From NCBI RefSeq assembly GCF_900496995.4, contig NC_044030.1, positions 76,052,017-76,116,016 on the forward strand: a stretch of DNA of 64,000 bases, in the 5' to 3' direction. The translations under genes and the position numbers were made by a program. Shown in pieces: positions 15,640 to 47,180 of this stretch. This DNA is from Aquila chrysaetos chrysaetos. Its lineage: Eukaryota; Chordata; Aves; Accipitriformes; Accipitridae. The notes under the pieces are model-generated. The model did no database searches. It was not told the DNA's origin and saw only the letters and a program-made list of their open reading frames with translations. Position 1 is the first letter of the stretch. Each line of letters opens with the position of its first letter.

Positions 15640-15880
15640 ACTTCTTTAGGTGTGAGTTAAAGCTTTCGTGATGTGGAAAAATCTGCAGGTATTTGGAGAA
15701 AATCTTTCCAAATCTCCTTACCAGTAAACCCTGGGAAAATTGGAGAGGGAAAACAAGGAAATGGTTTCTCAAACACATCTCATCTCCCTGTGGAACTCAT
15801 TGCTGCAAGAAGCTGTTGAAGAGACAGATTTCAGCAGGGGCTTGGATATCTGCCAGGGCAGCACAATTTTGCAGTTGCTT
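15640..15880 (+). repeat. Diverged CR1/L3-like fragment
   Basis: Words such as tgtggaactcattgctgcaa, followed by gcaggggcttggatatctgc, resemble the body of CR1/L3 elements. The copy is strongly diverged and I set its limits only approximately. Confidence 0.5.
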
Positions 15881-17846
15881 TAACTGGAGCAACCCCCAGC
15901 GAGGCTATGCAAGGCTATGCTTGCTTCAGGGTTCCAGGACAGTATCTAATGGCTGTACCTCAGCGTATGATGGGTTCTCAGTTTGTGGCTGTAGGAGAGA
16001 GGTTTGATCAGGGCAAGTAGTTTGGCTATCAGGAGAATCCAGAAAGGCAGATAAAACCACAATTTAGCCACAAGAAAGCCACAAGTCCAGCCAAAGGCCA
16101 TTGCCAGCCAAGTTGAGAGGAGAGGGGCAGCTCCTGCAAGGTTCCCAGCAGGTGAGCCCTTACCCAGGAGCAGGCTGTGCCAGCTGAGGTTTGCATCTGC
16201 TGCCACGAGCCACTCCAAGGATGGGAGTCCTAAGGGTCCTAAGCCTGAAAATGAAGTGGGAATTCCCAGGAAGAAGGGTAGAAATGATGAAAGCTGCTGC
16301 TCCCTCTTTCTCTTTAGTTCTGGCTGGTACAACCCCACAGGTCGGCATCTCATGGCAGGGGTGCCTTCCTCTCCTTTCCCATCTCCCATCCCTCTCTCAA
16401 GCCAGGCTGCATGTCCCTCTGAAGAGCAGCTACAAGCAAGCCTTTATCAGCCTCTCTTCCTCCGCAGACAGGAGGAGATGAATATGCTCTTGGAAAGCCA
16501 TTGGCATGGCTTGCAGCAAATGAACAGCCTCCCCGATGCACCTTTGAACTCATTCCTCCTGCATTTGTTTGTCTTGCAGATAAAACTTCACAGCAGTGTT
16601 TGGAGAAAAGTCTAATGAGGGACCACTGTTTGCATAACAAAGCAAGGCTTCCTCTTCAGATGTTCAACCTTCATTAAGCATAATTTATATTTCAGCTAAT
16701 CTTTGGAAGAGGGTAAAATATGGAGCCAAAGTTTGTTTTTACATAGTTTGGAGTAGTGCGTTGTTTGTTTTAAGTGGTCAGTTGCAACTGATAGTTGATT
16801 TAAATTCAATGTAATGGTGATTTGTGATGGCTGCGTGTTGTCCAGGGGAGTGTTGTGTCATTGACTGCCATGGCTGTAGCACTCTTCCGCGTCAGTTATT
16901 GAATTAAAGGATAAGACCAAATGGATGGTTTCCCATTTTGCTGATATTTCAGCATGTCCACAAGGCATGAAAAACTGTGAATTTGTAAAATACAGGGTTT
17001 TTCCCCCCTCAGACTCACGTCGACTTGATAAAATAGCACACTGAACAGCAGTTTGCTTCTTTTGCAGCAGTCCTGGCAGCCACCAACATGGGACCCTTTG
17101 CAGGTCACCGGGCCCCTGCAGCAAGTAGTTCTCAAGGTGATAAGGGACACAGCCATTTGTAAAGGCTCCTCAGCACTGCTGGGAGTCCTGGTGACTTGAT
17201 GTGGTTTTCTGCCTAGAAAGCAAACAAGCAGGTATAGCTGAATGCTTAAGTGTCATTACAGGCCAGTGTTTCAGAAACATTAATTTCTCAGCACTGGGAC
17301 TTTGTTCGTATCATAGGCACATAAAAAGTGTCTGATCCTGTTGACTCTTTACTGCAGTTTTGTCCCCGTCTATATAAGATACTCTCCCTTGCTCTAGTTG
17401 AAATACCCAGTATATTTCACTTATCACATTCCAGGTTTATTAAAAGATGAGAAATGACTGATAACATTTATCTTGTGTGTACTCATCACTGAGACTTACC
17501 CCTTTCTGCAAGTTTACATTGTAATGACAGATGTTTGAAAACGCCCTTCACCGTATCATGAAAATTATGACCTGAGTTGTGTATATGGACAGCACCGAGG
17601 TGCGCTGCATCCTTTCAACACAAGGGAGCAGCGTTGGGGTCAGTGTTGGGGTAGCCAGTCCAGGTTCCTGAGGGGGCTGGCCATGCTATCATTTAAAATG
17701 CCTCATGGACTGAGTGGTGGGTTTCCATGTTGCGTTCTTTAATGCTGAGATACCTTCAACTGCAAAGCTCAGGATCCTCATCTTGTTTGGTTCATTGCAT
17801 CTATGACCTACCTATGACTGTTTTTAAAGGCAGCACCAACCTTTAG

Positions 17847-39310
<21,464 letters not shown>

Positions 39311-39376
39311 CTATGCCTACTGAAAAATAGAGCCCCTTTAGAGTTCTTCAATATAAAAATGCACTGACAATGTAAA

Positions 39377-39391
39377 ATATATATATATATT
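39377..39391. repeat. (TA)n microsatellite in CCBE1 3'UTR
   Basis: Seven to eight TA units lie 67 bp after the CCBE1 stop codon, and are likely variable in length. Confidence 0.8.
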
Positions 39392-40742
39392 TCCCAGTTT
39401 TCTCTCTGCTTTTCCCCAACCATGCTGCCTGTACTGTAGCTTTCCTGGTTCATGGTGGCCTCCTTGCAGTAACTGCATACCGTCAAGCCTGCACTGTGTG
39501 TTGTACCTAGACTATCAAGAAAACCTTAGTATATAATATGATTAAGGCATGCTCTGGCTAATGGCACAGACCACAGTGTTTCATCTGCCTGCCTTGCTTT
39601 CTATGTCCAAATAACCCAGTACCTGAATTTTGCCAGGGGTAGAGGGGTAGCTGAACATCATCCCTGAATGATGTCATTAATGAAAACCTTGGTCCACAGT
39701 TACTTTATACATGTAAATATATTATACCACTGAACTCAAGTCTCCAGGTACTGTCCCCAGGCTTAGGAGAGAGTGAAAAGGGGATCCCTGTTTCACAGCA
39801 GAGGCCAGCTGTAAGTGAAATGTCTTCTTCTATTATGCCACATCATGGCAGGAAAAGGCAAAAAAAAATACAGTGAAGCTGTGATACAAGAGTGCTGCTT
39901 CTTGATCTGGAAATTATTTGGCTTTGTGTTGCTACAGTATCATTCAAAGAGAGTTCGAAAAGATGTTTGTCCTAAACTAACACTACTTTTCCCTTACCAT
40001 TCTCACACTGCCCAGTTTGAAGGCCAGTTCCCTTCCTCAACAGATTCACGCTGGATACATTACACAAAGATGAGCAAGAGAACAGGGGATATATAAAGCA
40101 GCAAAACCAAGCAAAAATTAATCAAGTAGGCTTATTGGCAAGCATAAAATCAATCCCAGCCTTGCAGAAAGAGTCGGATTCTGATCTCTTGTAGGTGCAT
40201 GTCTTCCTTGGTGAAATGCTGAAGTCCAAGAGAAATCAAGACCAGAGAGAGGCCTCATGTTTGCAAAGAGCTTCCATCTGTTTTGCTCCTCTGCTGCATG
40301 AGGGCAACCTAAATGGCAGTCACAGAACTGGAACACAGAGTTGCAGTGTATTTGGCTGGGTATATGAGGAGTATGAGTAGGTGCAAAAGTGCACATGACA
40401 AAACATTTCAACTGGTATGAGGATGGCTTAAGGTGAGGTACTGCACACGGGATCCTATATGATGAAAGGGAGTGCCCTTTTTTTACACTGGAAAATTGGA
40501 TGCACAAGTTAGACCATACCTCATGGATGATGTATGTTACCATTTCTTTTGGATTACCACAGCTGCTGAGGACTTTGCCATGCTTAGAAGATAAAGGAAT
40601 ATATTAAGCACAAAACTTTAATTTTATATCTGTGTAGCTGCTACTTCTACAGTATGTTTAGTGCTGGGTCATGTCCATGTTACAAATGCAGAGAAAAACT
40701 TCTTATTTTGCCATGTCTTTCAGGGTTTGCATATTCCAATAG

Positions 40743-40748
40743 AATAAA
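40743..40748 (+). terminator. CCBE1: Candidate polyadenylation signal for CCBE1
   Basis: A canonical AATAAA lies 1.43 kb after the stop codon. A longer transcript ending near 42.5 kb is equally possible. Confidence 0.35.
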
Positions 40749-43725
40749 TACAGGTAAAAATATAAGCAGGCCCTTTTCAGATAACCCATAAAGGTTTGGA
40801 TTTCCTTCCATATTCTCTGGGCCAAAAGATAGTTGGTGTAATCCCTACACCACCAGTACAGGTCACATTGTATAAACAGCTGGTTGTCTAGACCTTTCAT
40901 ATTGTTTGTATATTATCTTAAGAGGATGCATTCATTCCTGTGATTGTTTCCCAACTCCTTGCTATCACTATGCCACAAGCAAGGGCATTAGCTTTAAGAA
41001 CGTTAATGTTCTGTACTCCTCTTCACGTTATATGTGCATCAATATTTACAAAGCAATGACTAAGTCACTGGGGTAGCTCAGAAAAAATGATAGTGCTCTC
41101 ACCCTGTGGTCTTTGGGCTTCTCCTCAGGGAGGAGCTCTGGCAGCAGCTGCAGATCCAAGTAGTCTTGTGAACCAGGTAATAAGGAAATCAGTGAGACTT
41201 GGGGAAGGAATTTGTGGCCAAAAGAGGTATGGTCTTATACGCAGCAGACTGAAAGAAACCTCTAAGACAGCACAAACTGAGGCACTTATGTCTTATTTTC
41301 TTAATTTCAAGCAGGCAACTAGGTATAACTTCGTTCATGAATATGCAATTTGTTAAATGCCAAATGTTGTATTTGTAACTCTTGCAAATTATATAACTCT
41401 TGCATATATTTACCACCACACCCCATCACCTGCTGGATCAGGTTGATTCCCACGATAGAATTAATAGCTGCAGGTTTTTTGACCATCAGATACTGAATAA
41501 TGAGTTAAGACGAGTTACTTCCTACATACCAACTAAATTCTATTGCCCCCTACCCACAAGAAGATGTCTTCTAAAACAGGCACTTACTTTAGTTCTAAGC
41601 TCTGCTTTTCCAAATACAGACAAATAACCAAATGAGAAGTTCCTACAGTTTGACCATCAAATTCAGGGGTAGGTGACAATCACCCTGCTGTGCATAAGTA
41701 TCCAGGGAAGGGAAATTCTGAGACTGGACCAGAAAAGTAGGTAAAATACATGGTTCACTGTAAGTATAGAAAGCTGTCCTACAGTCTCATGAACATAAAA
41801 TATGGCACATGTTTAAATGCCCTTCTGAATGGAAACCTCAGTAACTTCCCTTTCTGGAGTCTGCGTCACTGGTTTTCACAGCCTAGAGCTGGGTTTCCAA
41901 CAGACGTGCTTACTCCATAAAAAAACAGAAAAGGAAAGTGGGTTTGTCCTTGTGCTTCACCCTCCTTTTTCCAGGCTCCCTGCCCTAAAGCTGTTGGCTA
42001 AGTCCCAGCAGCAAGGAGGGGACACTATGGTAAAGATAAGTCCACCAGACATGACACAGGAATTCCTCCACCAGGGAGAGCCCCTCTGAGCACAGCCTTC
42101 TGTCTGCGCCTGGCTAAGATCTTTGCATAGACCTTTCTCATTTTATTTCTGATTATTTGTATGATAGCTTTCATAACACATTGTATCAGAAACATTTCAT
42201 TCAGATTTCTGGATAAACACATAAAGACATTCAGATAGAAAAGTGACCTTTTTTTCCAGTATACCCAAAGTTTTATAAAGCTAGAGCAGAGGAATCATTT
42301 CGAATCTTAAGCTTCATTACCGAGTAGGCAGGGAAGTCATTACCTTGTAAATTATTTCTCTGTGGCTCCAAAAATAACTCCCCCAAGAATCAAAAATAAT
42401 AATGTAGAAACATCTACACTTATGCTTAGTTTCATTACTAGGCTCATGCACATGACAACTTTGTTTCATATAAATACTATGTATAATTTTATTAGAAAGA
42501 AATATAATTTTGATGTTAAGACATCAAGTTATAAGCAGAAGGATAATAAAGAGTTTGTTATTTTATTAATATTAGAAATATATTTAATGGAAACATTTGC
42601 AAGAGTGTGCAGTGATGGGAAAATGCTGATTGTTAATGGAAATTGGTAATTGGAAAAGGTTTTCTTTCCACACCGTGCCAAGTACATACAGGATTAGTCT
42701 TTCTTGCAAAGCTGGAACACTGACAGAGAAGAATTTTTATATAGTCACGCTAAAAAAAGGAGAGGAAAATTGATTGTAAATGGAATTTAAGATAATGCCT
42801 GGAGTTATTGTTGGCGTCACAGCTTGAGTAACCTTTTTCCTGGAAGTATTTCAGAGTTAATACGCTAAGCCCCAGAGAAGCAAAAAAAGATGGGGCATGG
42901 GGGTTGGGGGTGTCCCAGAATATGTTAATTTCACATTAAAATCCGTATGTTTGTTCCTATTACACATTCCAATAACTATGCTGTTCACTTTATTTATATA
43001 TGAAATACTAAAAACTGTGTAAAATGATGGGGATTTTATGATGTATTCATAATAACAAAGATATTTTTTCTTACACTGTTGGTAGCTCCTTTTGTTACAC
43101 ATTCCTTCTCTGAAATACAGAAACGTTGGCTGGAAGAAACAAGTAGCAGGAAACCTCCTTACCCTGCCTTTTAGCATTTTTCTTGGAGCTCCACTATACA
43201 CGCTGCCAGGAGCACCACGGGGGCACAAGCTCTTGCAGAATACGGCGGGTTTCTGTCCGTGTGGAAACAAGGCCCGCACCCACCTCCACTATTAGGATGG
43301 CGGCTCCTGCGCCCGGTGAGGGCTACGTGAGGCTGGATCCAGCAGCCTTACCCCACGGTGCCGGCGTACGCAGCTTCTGCACAGCCTGGGGATGCGACAC
43401 TGAGGGTCCAAGACTCCTCTGGCATCCCGCTACCGGTACAGAGGGAAAACGGGGGAGAAGACAAAGGCTCTGGCCCTTCGCGCCTGGCGGAGCCCCTCCC
43501 CGCTGCCCCCAGGAGCATCCCGTCCCGGCGCTGTCCCCCACCCCGCCACAGCCGCCGTGAGGGGCAGCAGGGAGGCCGGCTGCTCTCCTCCCTCACCTCA
43601 GAGCCCGCCCTGCCCGCCCGCCGCCAGGGCCTCGTCCCGGGGGCGCCCCGATGCCGCAGAGACAAGCAGCGGGGCTGTTACACCGCCGGCCTGGCCGCGG
43701 CGGGACGGGGCCGCACAGCCGCGGC

Positions 43726-43735
43726 AGATGGCGGC
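43726..43735 (+). promoter_or_regulatory. YY1-type motif
   Basis: The word agatggcggc matches the core of the YY1 consensus (AAGATGGCGGC) within the MRPL17 CpG island. A second, weaker copy overlaps the ATG at 43297. It is a single motif match only. Confidence 0.4.
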
Positions 43736-43755
43736 CGGCCCAGCCGGGGCACGGA

Positions 43756-43774
43756 ACTACAGCTCCCGGCATGC
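43756..43774 (+). promoter_or_regulatory. ZNF143/THAP11-type motif, distal copy
   Basis: The 19-bp word actacagctcccggcatgc fits the ZNF143 (Staf) SBS motif ACTACAAYTCCCRGMATGC at nearly every position. It lies 361 bp upstream of the MRPL17 start codon. Confidence 0.7.
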
Positions 43775-44044
43775 CCCGCGGCTCGCCCTCGCCCAGGATG
43801 CCCCTCGAGGCGCCCCGCCGCTCCCTTGCGCCTGCGCGCTGTGACGCCACCGAGGTGCGTCGAACACCTCAACCCGGGAGGCCGGGGGCCCGCTCCCGGG
43901 CCGGCCCCGGGCTTCCCTGCCCCGTTCAGACCTCTCGGTACGCGGCTCCGGGCTCCGCTTCCCGCCGAGCTCGGCGGCGGCCCTCTGACACTGCTGCTCT
44001 ATGCAGCAGCAGCAGCAGCCGGTCGTGCCCGCGGGTAGGGGCGA

Positions 44045-44063
44045 ACTACAACTCCCGGCGTGC
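44045..44063 (+). promoter_or_regulatory. ZNF143/THAP11-type motif, proximal copy
   Basis: The 19-bp word actacaactcccggcgtgc is a second close match, in the same orientation and 289 bp downstream of the first. It lies 72 bp before the MRPL17 ATG, close to the probable transcription start, where functional ZNF143 sites usually lie. Confidence 0.75.
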
Positions 44064-44134
44064 TGCGCGGCGCAGGGCGCGGGGGCTGCCGGGACGTGCC
44101 TCCCGCGGTGCCCGGCGGCGGCTGAGGCGGCGGG

Positions 44135-44308
44135 ATGCGGCTGTCGGTGGCGGCCGCTATCTCGCACGGGCGAGTGCACCGGCGGTTTGGGCTGGGCCCG
44201 CGCTCGCGCCTCGACCTGCTGCGCAACCTCGTGACGGCGCTGGTGCGGCATGAGCGCATCGAGGCGCCCTGGGCGCGGGCCGATGAGATGAGGGGCTACG
44301 CCGAACGG
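44135..44308 (+). CDS. MRPL17: MRPL17 exon 1
   Basis: Encodes residues 1-58, ending GYAER, followed by the donor gtgagc. It contains the basic RNA-binding start of the L17 fold ([15 protein letters not shown]). Confidence 0.96.
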
Positions 44309-44861
44309 GTGAGCGGCCGGGCCTCACCGGGCCGGGGCCGGGGCCGGGGCCGGGGGAAGCGGCGGGCGGCCGAGGGACCCTAACGGCTCAGCCTCCTTCC
44401 TCCCCGCAGCTCATCGAGTACGCCAAGCTGGGGGACACCAACGAGCGCGCCATGCGCATGGCGAATTTCTGGCTGACGGTAAGTACAGCACTCCCCCCCG
44501 CCCCAAATCCCTCCTTGTGTCCCTCCGTCGTCCCCCCCCCCCCCCCCCCCCCAGCCGCGGTGCTGGAGCTGAGCGTGCCGCCCCACAGGAGAAGGACCTC
44601 ATCCACAAGCTGTTCAAGGTGCTGGCACCCCGGTTCCAGCCCCACCCCGGCAGCTACACCCGCCTGCTGCAGATCCCCAACCGGGATGGCCTTGATCGCG
44701 CAAAGATGGCGGTCATCGAGCTCAAGGGCAACCCTTTCCCACCGCTCATCCGCCCGCGCCCCGACACTGAGAAGACATTGATCAACCAGCTTCTGAAGGG
44801 CTACCGGCAGGACATGCAGCAGGCGGCGGCCCCCCAGACCCCCAAGGGCACCCCTGTCTAG
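44135..44861 (+). CDS. MRPL17: MRPL17, mitochondrial ribosomal protein L17 (bL17m), complete
   Basis: Three exons (44135-44308, 44410-44478, 44589-44861) give 171 residues ending PKGTPV. The introns are 101 and 110 bp, both GT-AG and phase 0. The start [20 protein letters not shown], the [20 protein letters not shown] block and the [20 protein letters not shown] block match mammalian MRPL17 (human 175 aa) closely. The C-terminal 25 residues are divergent. From family knowledge, L17 is a component of the mitoribosome large subunit near the exit tunnel. This protein carries the bacterial L17 core and a vertebrate-type extension. It has no classical presequence beyond a basic N-terminus, as in other L17m proteins. 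The start codon is set by homology. The gene sits in a CpG island and is tail to tail with ARHGEF39. Confidence 0.97.
44333..44356 (+). other. G-quadruplex-prone GGGGCC repeats in MRPL17 intron 1
   Basis: Four tandem ggggcc-like units end in five Gs inside the 101-bp first intron. Four G-runs of at least four bases separated by two bases meet the usual G-quadruplex pattern. Confidence 0.75.
44410..44478 (+). CDS. MRPL17: MRPL17 exon 2
   Basis: Encodes residues 59-81, [20 protein letters not shown] plus WLT, between the acceptor cgcag and the donor gtaagt. The LGDTNERAM stretch is an invariant signature of the family. Confidence 0.96.
44532..44552 (+). repeat. Poly-C tract in MRPL17 intron 2
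   Basis: Twenty-one consecutive C bases lie 36 bp before the exon 3 acceptor. The count may be unreliable in an assembly. The first AG after the tract (44553-44554) is a potential cryptic acceptor that would shift the frame. Confidence 0.85.
44589..44861 (+). CDS. MRPL17: MRPL17 exon 3
   Basis: Encodes residues 82-171 from [16 protein letters not shown] through [20 protein letters not shown] to the TAG at 44859-44861. A single Gly after IPNRD lengthens the loop relative to remembered human IPNRSLDRAK. Confidence 0.96.
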   Translation, partial: EKDLIHKLFKVLAPRFQPHPGSYTRLLQIPNRDGLDRAKMAVIELKGNPFPPLIRPRPDTEKTLINQLLKGYRQDMQQAAAPQTPKGTPV

Positions 44862-45066
44862 GCATCCCCCCCTCTGCCCTGAGGGGGGCCCCGTGCCTGC
44901 ACAGGGACGGGGCTTGGCCTGAGCTGCCCACGCACCAGCCAGCTTGTCGCCATCCTGGAGCACAGGAATGGAAGATGTCCTGGGAGGTCTGAAGGTTGAT
45001 TACTAACCATGAGTTGCCATGACAGGGGCGCAAGCTCAAGGTTTACTTGTTTCATCCTGTAGTTTG

Positions 45067-45136
45067 AATAAAGACTCAGCAAGAGAAGGAAATCAAGCTG
45101 GGAACCCTAATAGTTGATACTCTCTGTGTAAATAAA
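45067..45136 (+). terminator. MRPL17: MRPL17 polyadenylation signals
   Basis: Two AATAAA hexamers lie at 45067-45072 and 45131-45136, 206 and 270 bp after the stop codon. GT-rich sequence follows each. They imply a short 3'UTR, normal for this gene. Confidence 0.8.
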
Positions 45137-45139
45137 CTC

Positions 45140-46960
45140 TGTTCAGAAAGTGAGTTTGATTCTATTTGCATTATATTCCTGTGCACATGAGTTAGTAGCT
45201 TATTACAGCAAAGACTGGGTTTGTTATAGCTTCTGGTCCAACAGCCCTGCTCTCTAGGGCAGCGTCTCCACTTCGCTGTGACAGAGCTACAGTGTTTCTA
45301 GAAGCCAGCGTGCAGCCTTTCACGGCGGGAAATTCAGTGAAAAATCAAGCTGGTTTTGCTGTTTAAGAAGCACTGAACGCAAATGGGATGGTAGCACAGA
45401 GATAAGTCTTAAAAGAGGCAGTACCAAAGGGACTTGTGTTACAATAAGGAGGCAATGGGGGCAGGATTAACAGTCATCTCTACTGAGAGCTTGGTAGACA
45501 TCTCAGCCTCAGGCGTAAGGTTGCAAGAAATAGATGTATTATCCTATTAGAACAAAAAGGGGTAGTAGCAGAACTTTTTCAGAGTGATACAACTGCTGGG
45601 AGATGAGAAACTTAAGTTGCTAGCTTTGTCTTCTATTTCAAGTACTGCTAGTACTTGGAAGTCCTAACTGTAGCTGGCGGGGGGGGGGGGGGGGGCGGGC
45701 GGGCGGGGCAGGAAACAACCAAACCACCAGACATGTTGGGTTCCTTCCTCCCTCCTAAGTTTCACAAACTTAAGGCAAATGAATGGTCTTACATAGCAAG
45801 TTAGCTGTATGGAAGGACCAAACAAAAAAAACCCCAAACCCACCAAGTGATGTTAAAGAACTTAAAATTTGGTAATTCTCTTTTCAGGCCGTGTACCTCA
45901 CACACTACCACTTCTGTTTTAATAAATTCCAGTGCAAAATTAAAGATGCATGGTACTGTTTAAGGAAGAAGAAACAACAGTCAAACTACCAAGAAGTCAG
46001 TGTTCAGATGGCCCTTAATTTTTATGTTTCTAATAACCTTGAAACTGCCCTCTTTGCAGTTGACCTAGCATCTTGTTCAAACAGATGTTTTCCCCCTCAA
46101 TAGAAGAGATGAACCAAACTGCCATTGCTGCAGAGCTTCCACATTATTAAAAGTCCATGTTGAGGCTTTAATGAAATACTGAAGAATAATACCTTATCTA
46201 TATTTGTTCCTTAAATTGGTCTTTCATCCTAGTAAACTGAACCCTAGCACATTACCAGTAATTAATGGCCCAGAATGCTGACCACAGCCCTCTGGAGATC
46301 TTCCCTGTGCTTCAGGAGCAGAAGTGCTGTCCAGGCTTTTCACTGCAGCATTTCAAAGCATACCTTGAAGGCAAAGGTGAGTGCTGTTTCATATACATAA
46401 TCTCGGGATTCAGATTGGAAATGTGAATGCTGTTTGATAAGCGTAAATCTATGTTACCTACCAGTTTGTTTCAGATAGATAGTTCAGCAGATTAACTTTT
46501 CAGTGGGATTGATGAGAAACTGAGAGGCAGGACTTTAACCACTGAATCATTTTCCCTTGATCTGCCCACCCGTCACTTTCTTGGAGGAGGAAGGACAATA
46601 ACTGTCAAACTATTTCGTAGAAAACTCGAGGATATGAATGATAAAAATATGTCAAGGGAGGAAGATGGCTGTGGCCCTGTAGCACTAGCTGAAAATATGG
46701 TGTTATGCTCATGTTACCATTATCCAGAACACCTGTTTTGATCAAAGGACCCAGAAGCAAGAGCAGGTAGATAAACATGTAGACAAATAAATGCGAAAAC
46801 ACTGACTTAGAAAGACAGTTGGATAAAAACATTTAATGAGGGAAGCAAGTCAGGCTTTCTTCTGCTTGTCCTTTAATAACCTGAGGGAAGAAAGTGTAGA
46901 AAGCTAGAAGCTTCTAAGCTAAGTTGGGGAAAATTCTTGATACAGATTTTTTATATACAA
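45140..46960. other. Intergenic region between MRPL17 and ARHGEF39
   Basis: About 1.8 kb separates two convergent genes. Apart from the G-rich repeat at 45679-45708 I see no gene, RNA or transposon. Frames up to 75 codons look like chance. Confidence 0.8.
45679..45708. repeat. Poly-G / (GGGC)n simple repeat
   Basis: Seventeen consecutive Gs are followed by two cggg units and cgggg. It is likely to be polymorphic and prone to sequencing error, and is G-quadruplex-capable. Confidence 0.85.
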
Positions 46961-46980
46961 ATCCTTAGTGTGCATACCTA

Positions 46981-46986
46981 TTTATT
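46981..46986 (-). terminator. ARHGEF39: Candidate ARHGEF39 polyadenylation signal
   Basis: The plus strand reads tttatt, that is AATAAA on the minus strand, 179 bp after the ARHGEF39 stop. It is the first canonical hexamer downstream of the gene. Confidence 0.6.
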
Positions 46987-47164
46987 GCAATATCTGTATA
47001 AGATTAGGACAGCTGGCAAAGCATTCATAACCTCACAAGCACATGGTGTAATCTCTCTAAATGCAATTCTCCTACTATAAGTCCTTGAACATTTCTTAAG
47101 GTTGTGTAGACTTCTACACCAAGAGGGGCGGTTGTCCTGCAGGTCTGTCTTGTACTCAGATGGG

Positions 47165-47180
47165 TCAGGCTTTCAGCTGC
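47165..47180 (-). CDS. ARHGEF39: ARHGEF39 coding exon 9, terminal
   Basis: Sixteen coding bases after the acceptor ctacag complete an Arg codon and read QLKA, then TGA at 47165-47167. The length of the final protein fits the family. The 3'UTR follows to about 46960. Confidence 0.85.

Larger units (their letters stand above)
39311..43200 (+). other. CCBE1: CCBE1 3'UTR and downstream region
   Basis: After the stop there is a (TA)n stretch at 39377-39391 and AT-rich sequence. An AATAAA at 40743-40748 and another at 42545-42550 are candidate polyadenylation signals. CCBE1 in mammals has a 3'UTR of several kilobases, so much of this interval may be transcribed; the true end cannot be set from sequence alone. 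The open frames here (for example 40118-40543 minus) resemble nothing. Confidence 0.55.
43240..44480. promoter_or_regulatory. MRPL17: CpG island and promoter region of MRPL17
   Basis: Base composition changes sharply from AT-rich to very GC- and CpG-rich near 43.2 kb and remains so through MRPL17. No TATA box is visible. The island contains two ZNF143-type motifs and a YY1-type motif, typical of constitutive nuclear genes for mitochondrial proteins. The transcription start probably lies between about 44030 and 44134. Confidence 0.85.

Noticed and set aside
15946..16389. 147-codon frame on the minus strand
   Set aside because: Hydrophobic, low-information product with no family resemblance. 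It overlaps equally long plus-strand frames (16191-16615), so chance is likely.
40118..40543. 141-codon minus-strand frame downstream of CCBE1
   Set aside because: No recognised domain. It lies in probable CCBE1 3'UTR sequence.
43358..44038. 226-codon plus-strand frame in the MRPL17 CpG island
   Set aside because: Rich in Arg, Pro, Ala and Gly, as expected for random frames in GC-rich DNA, where stops are rare. It spans promoter motifs and has no homology.
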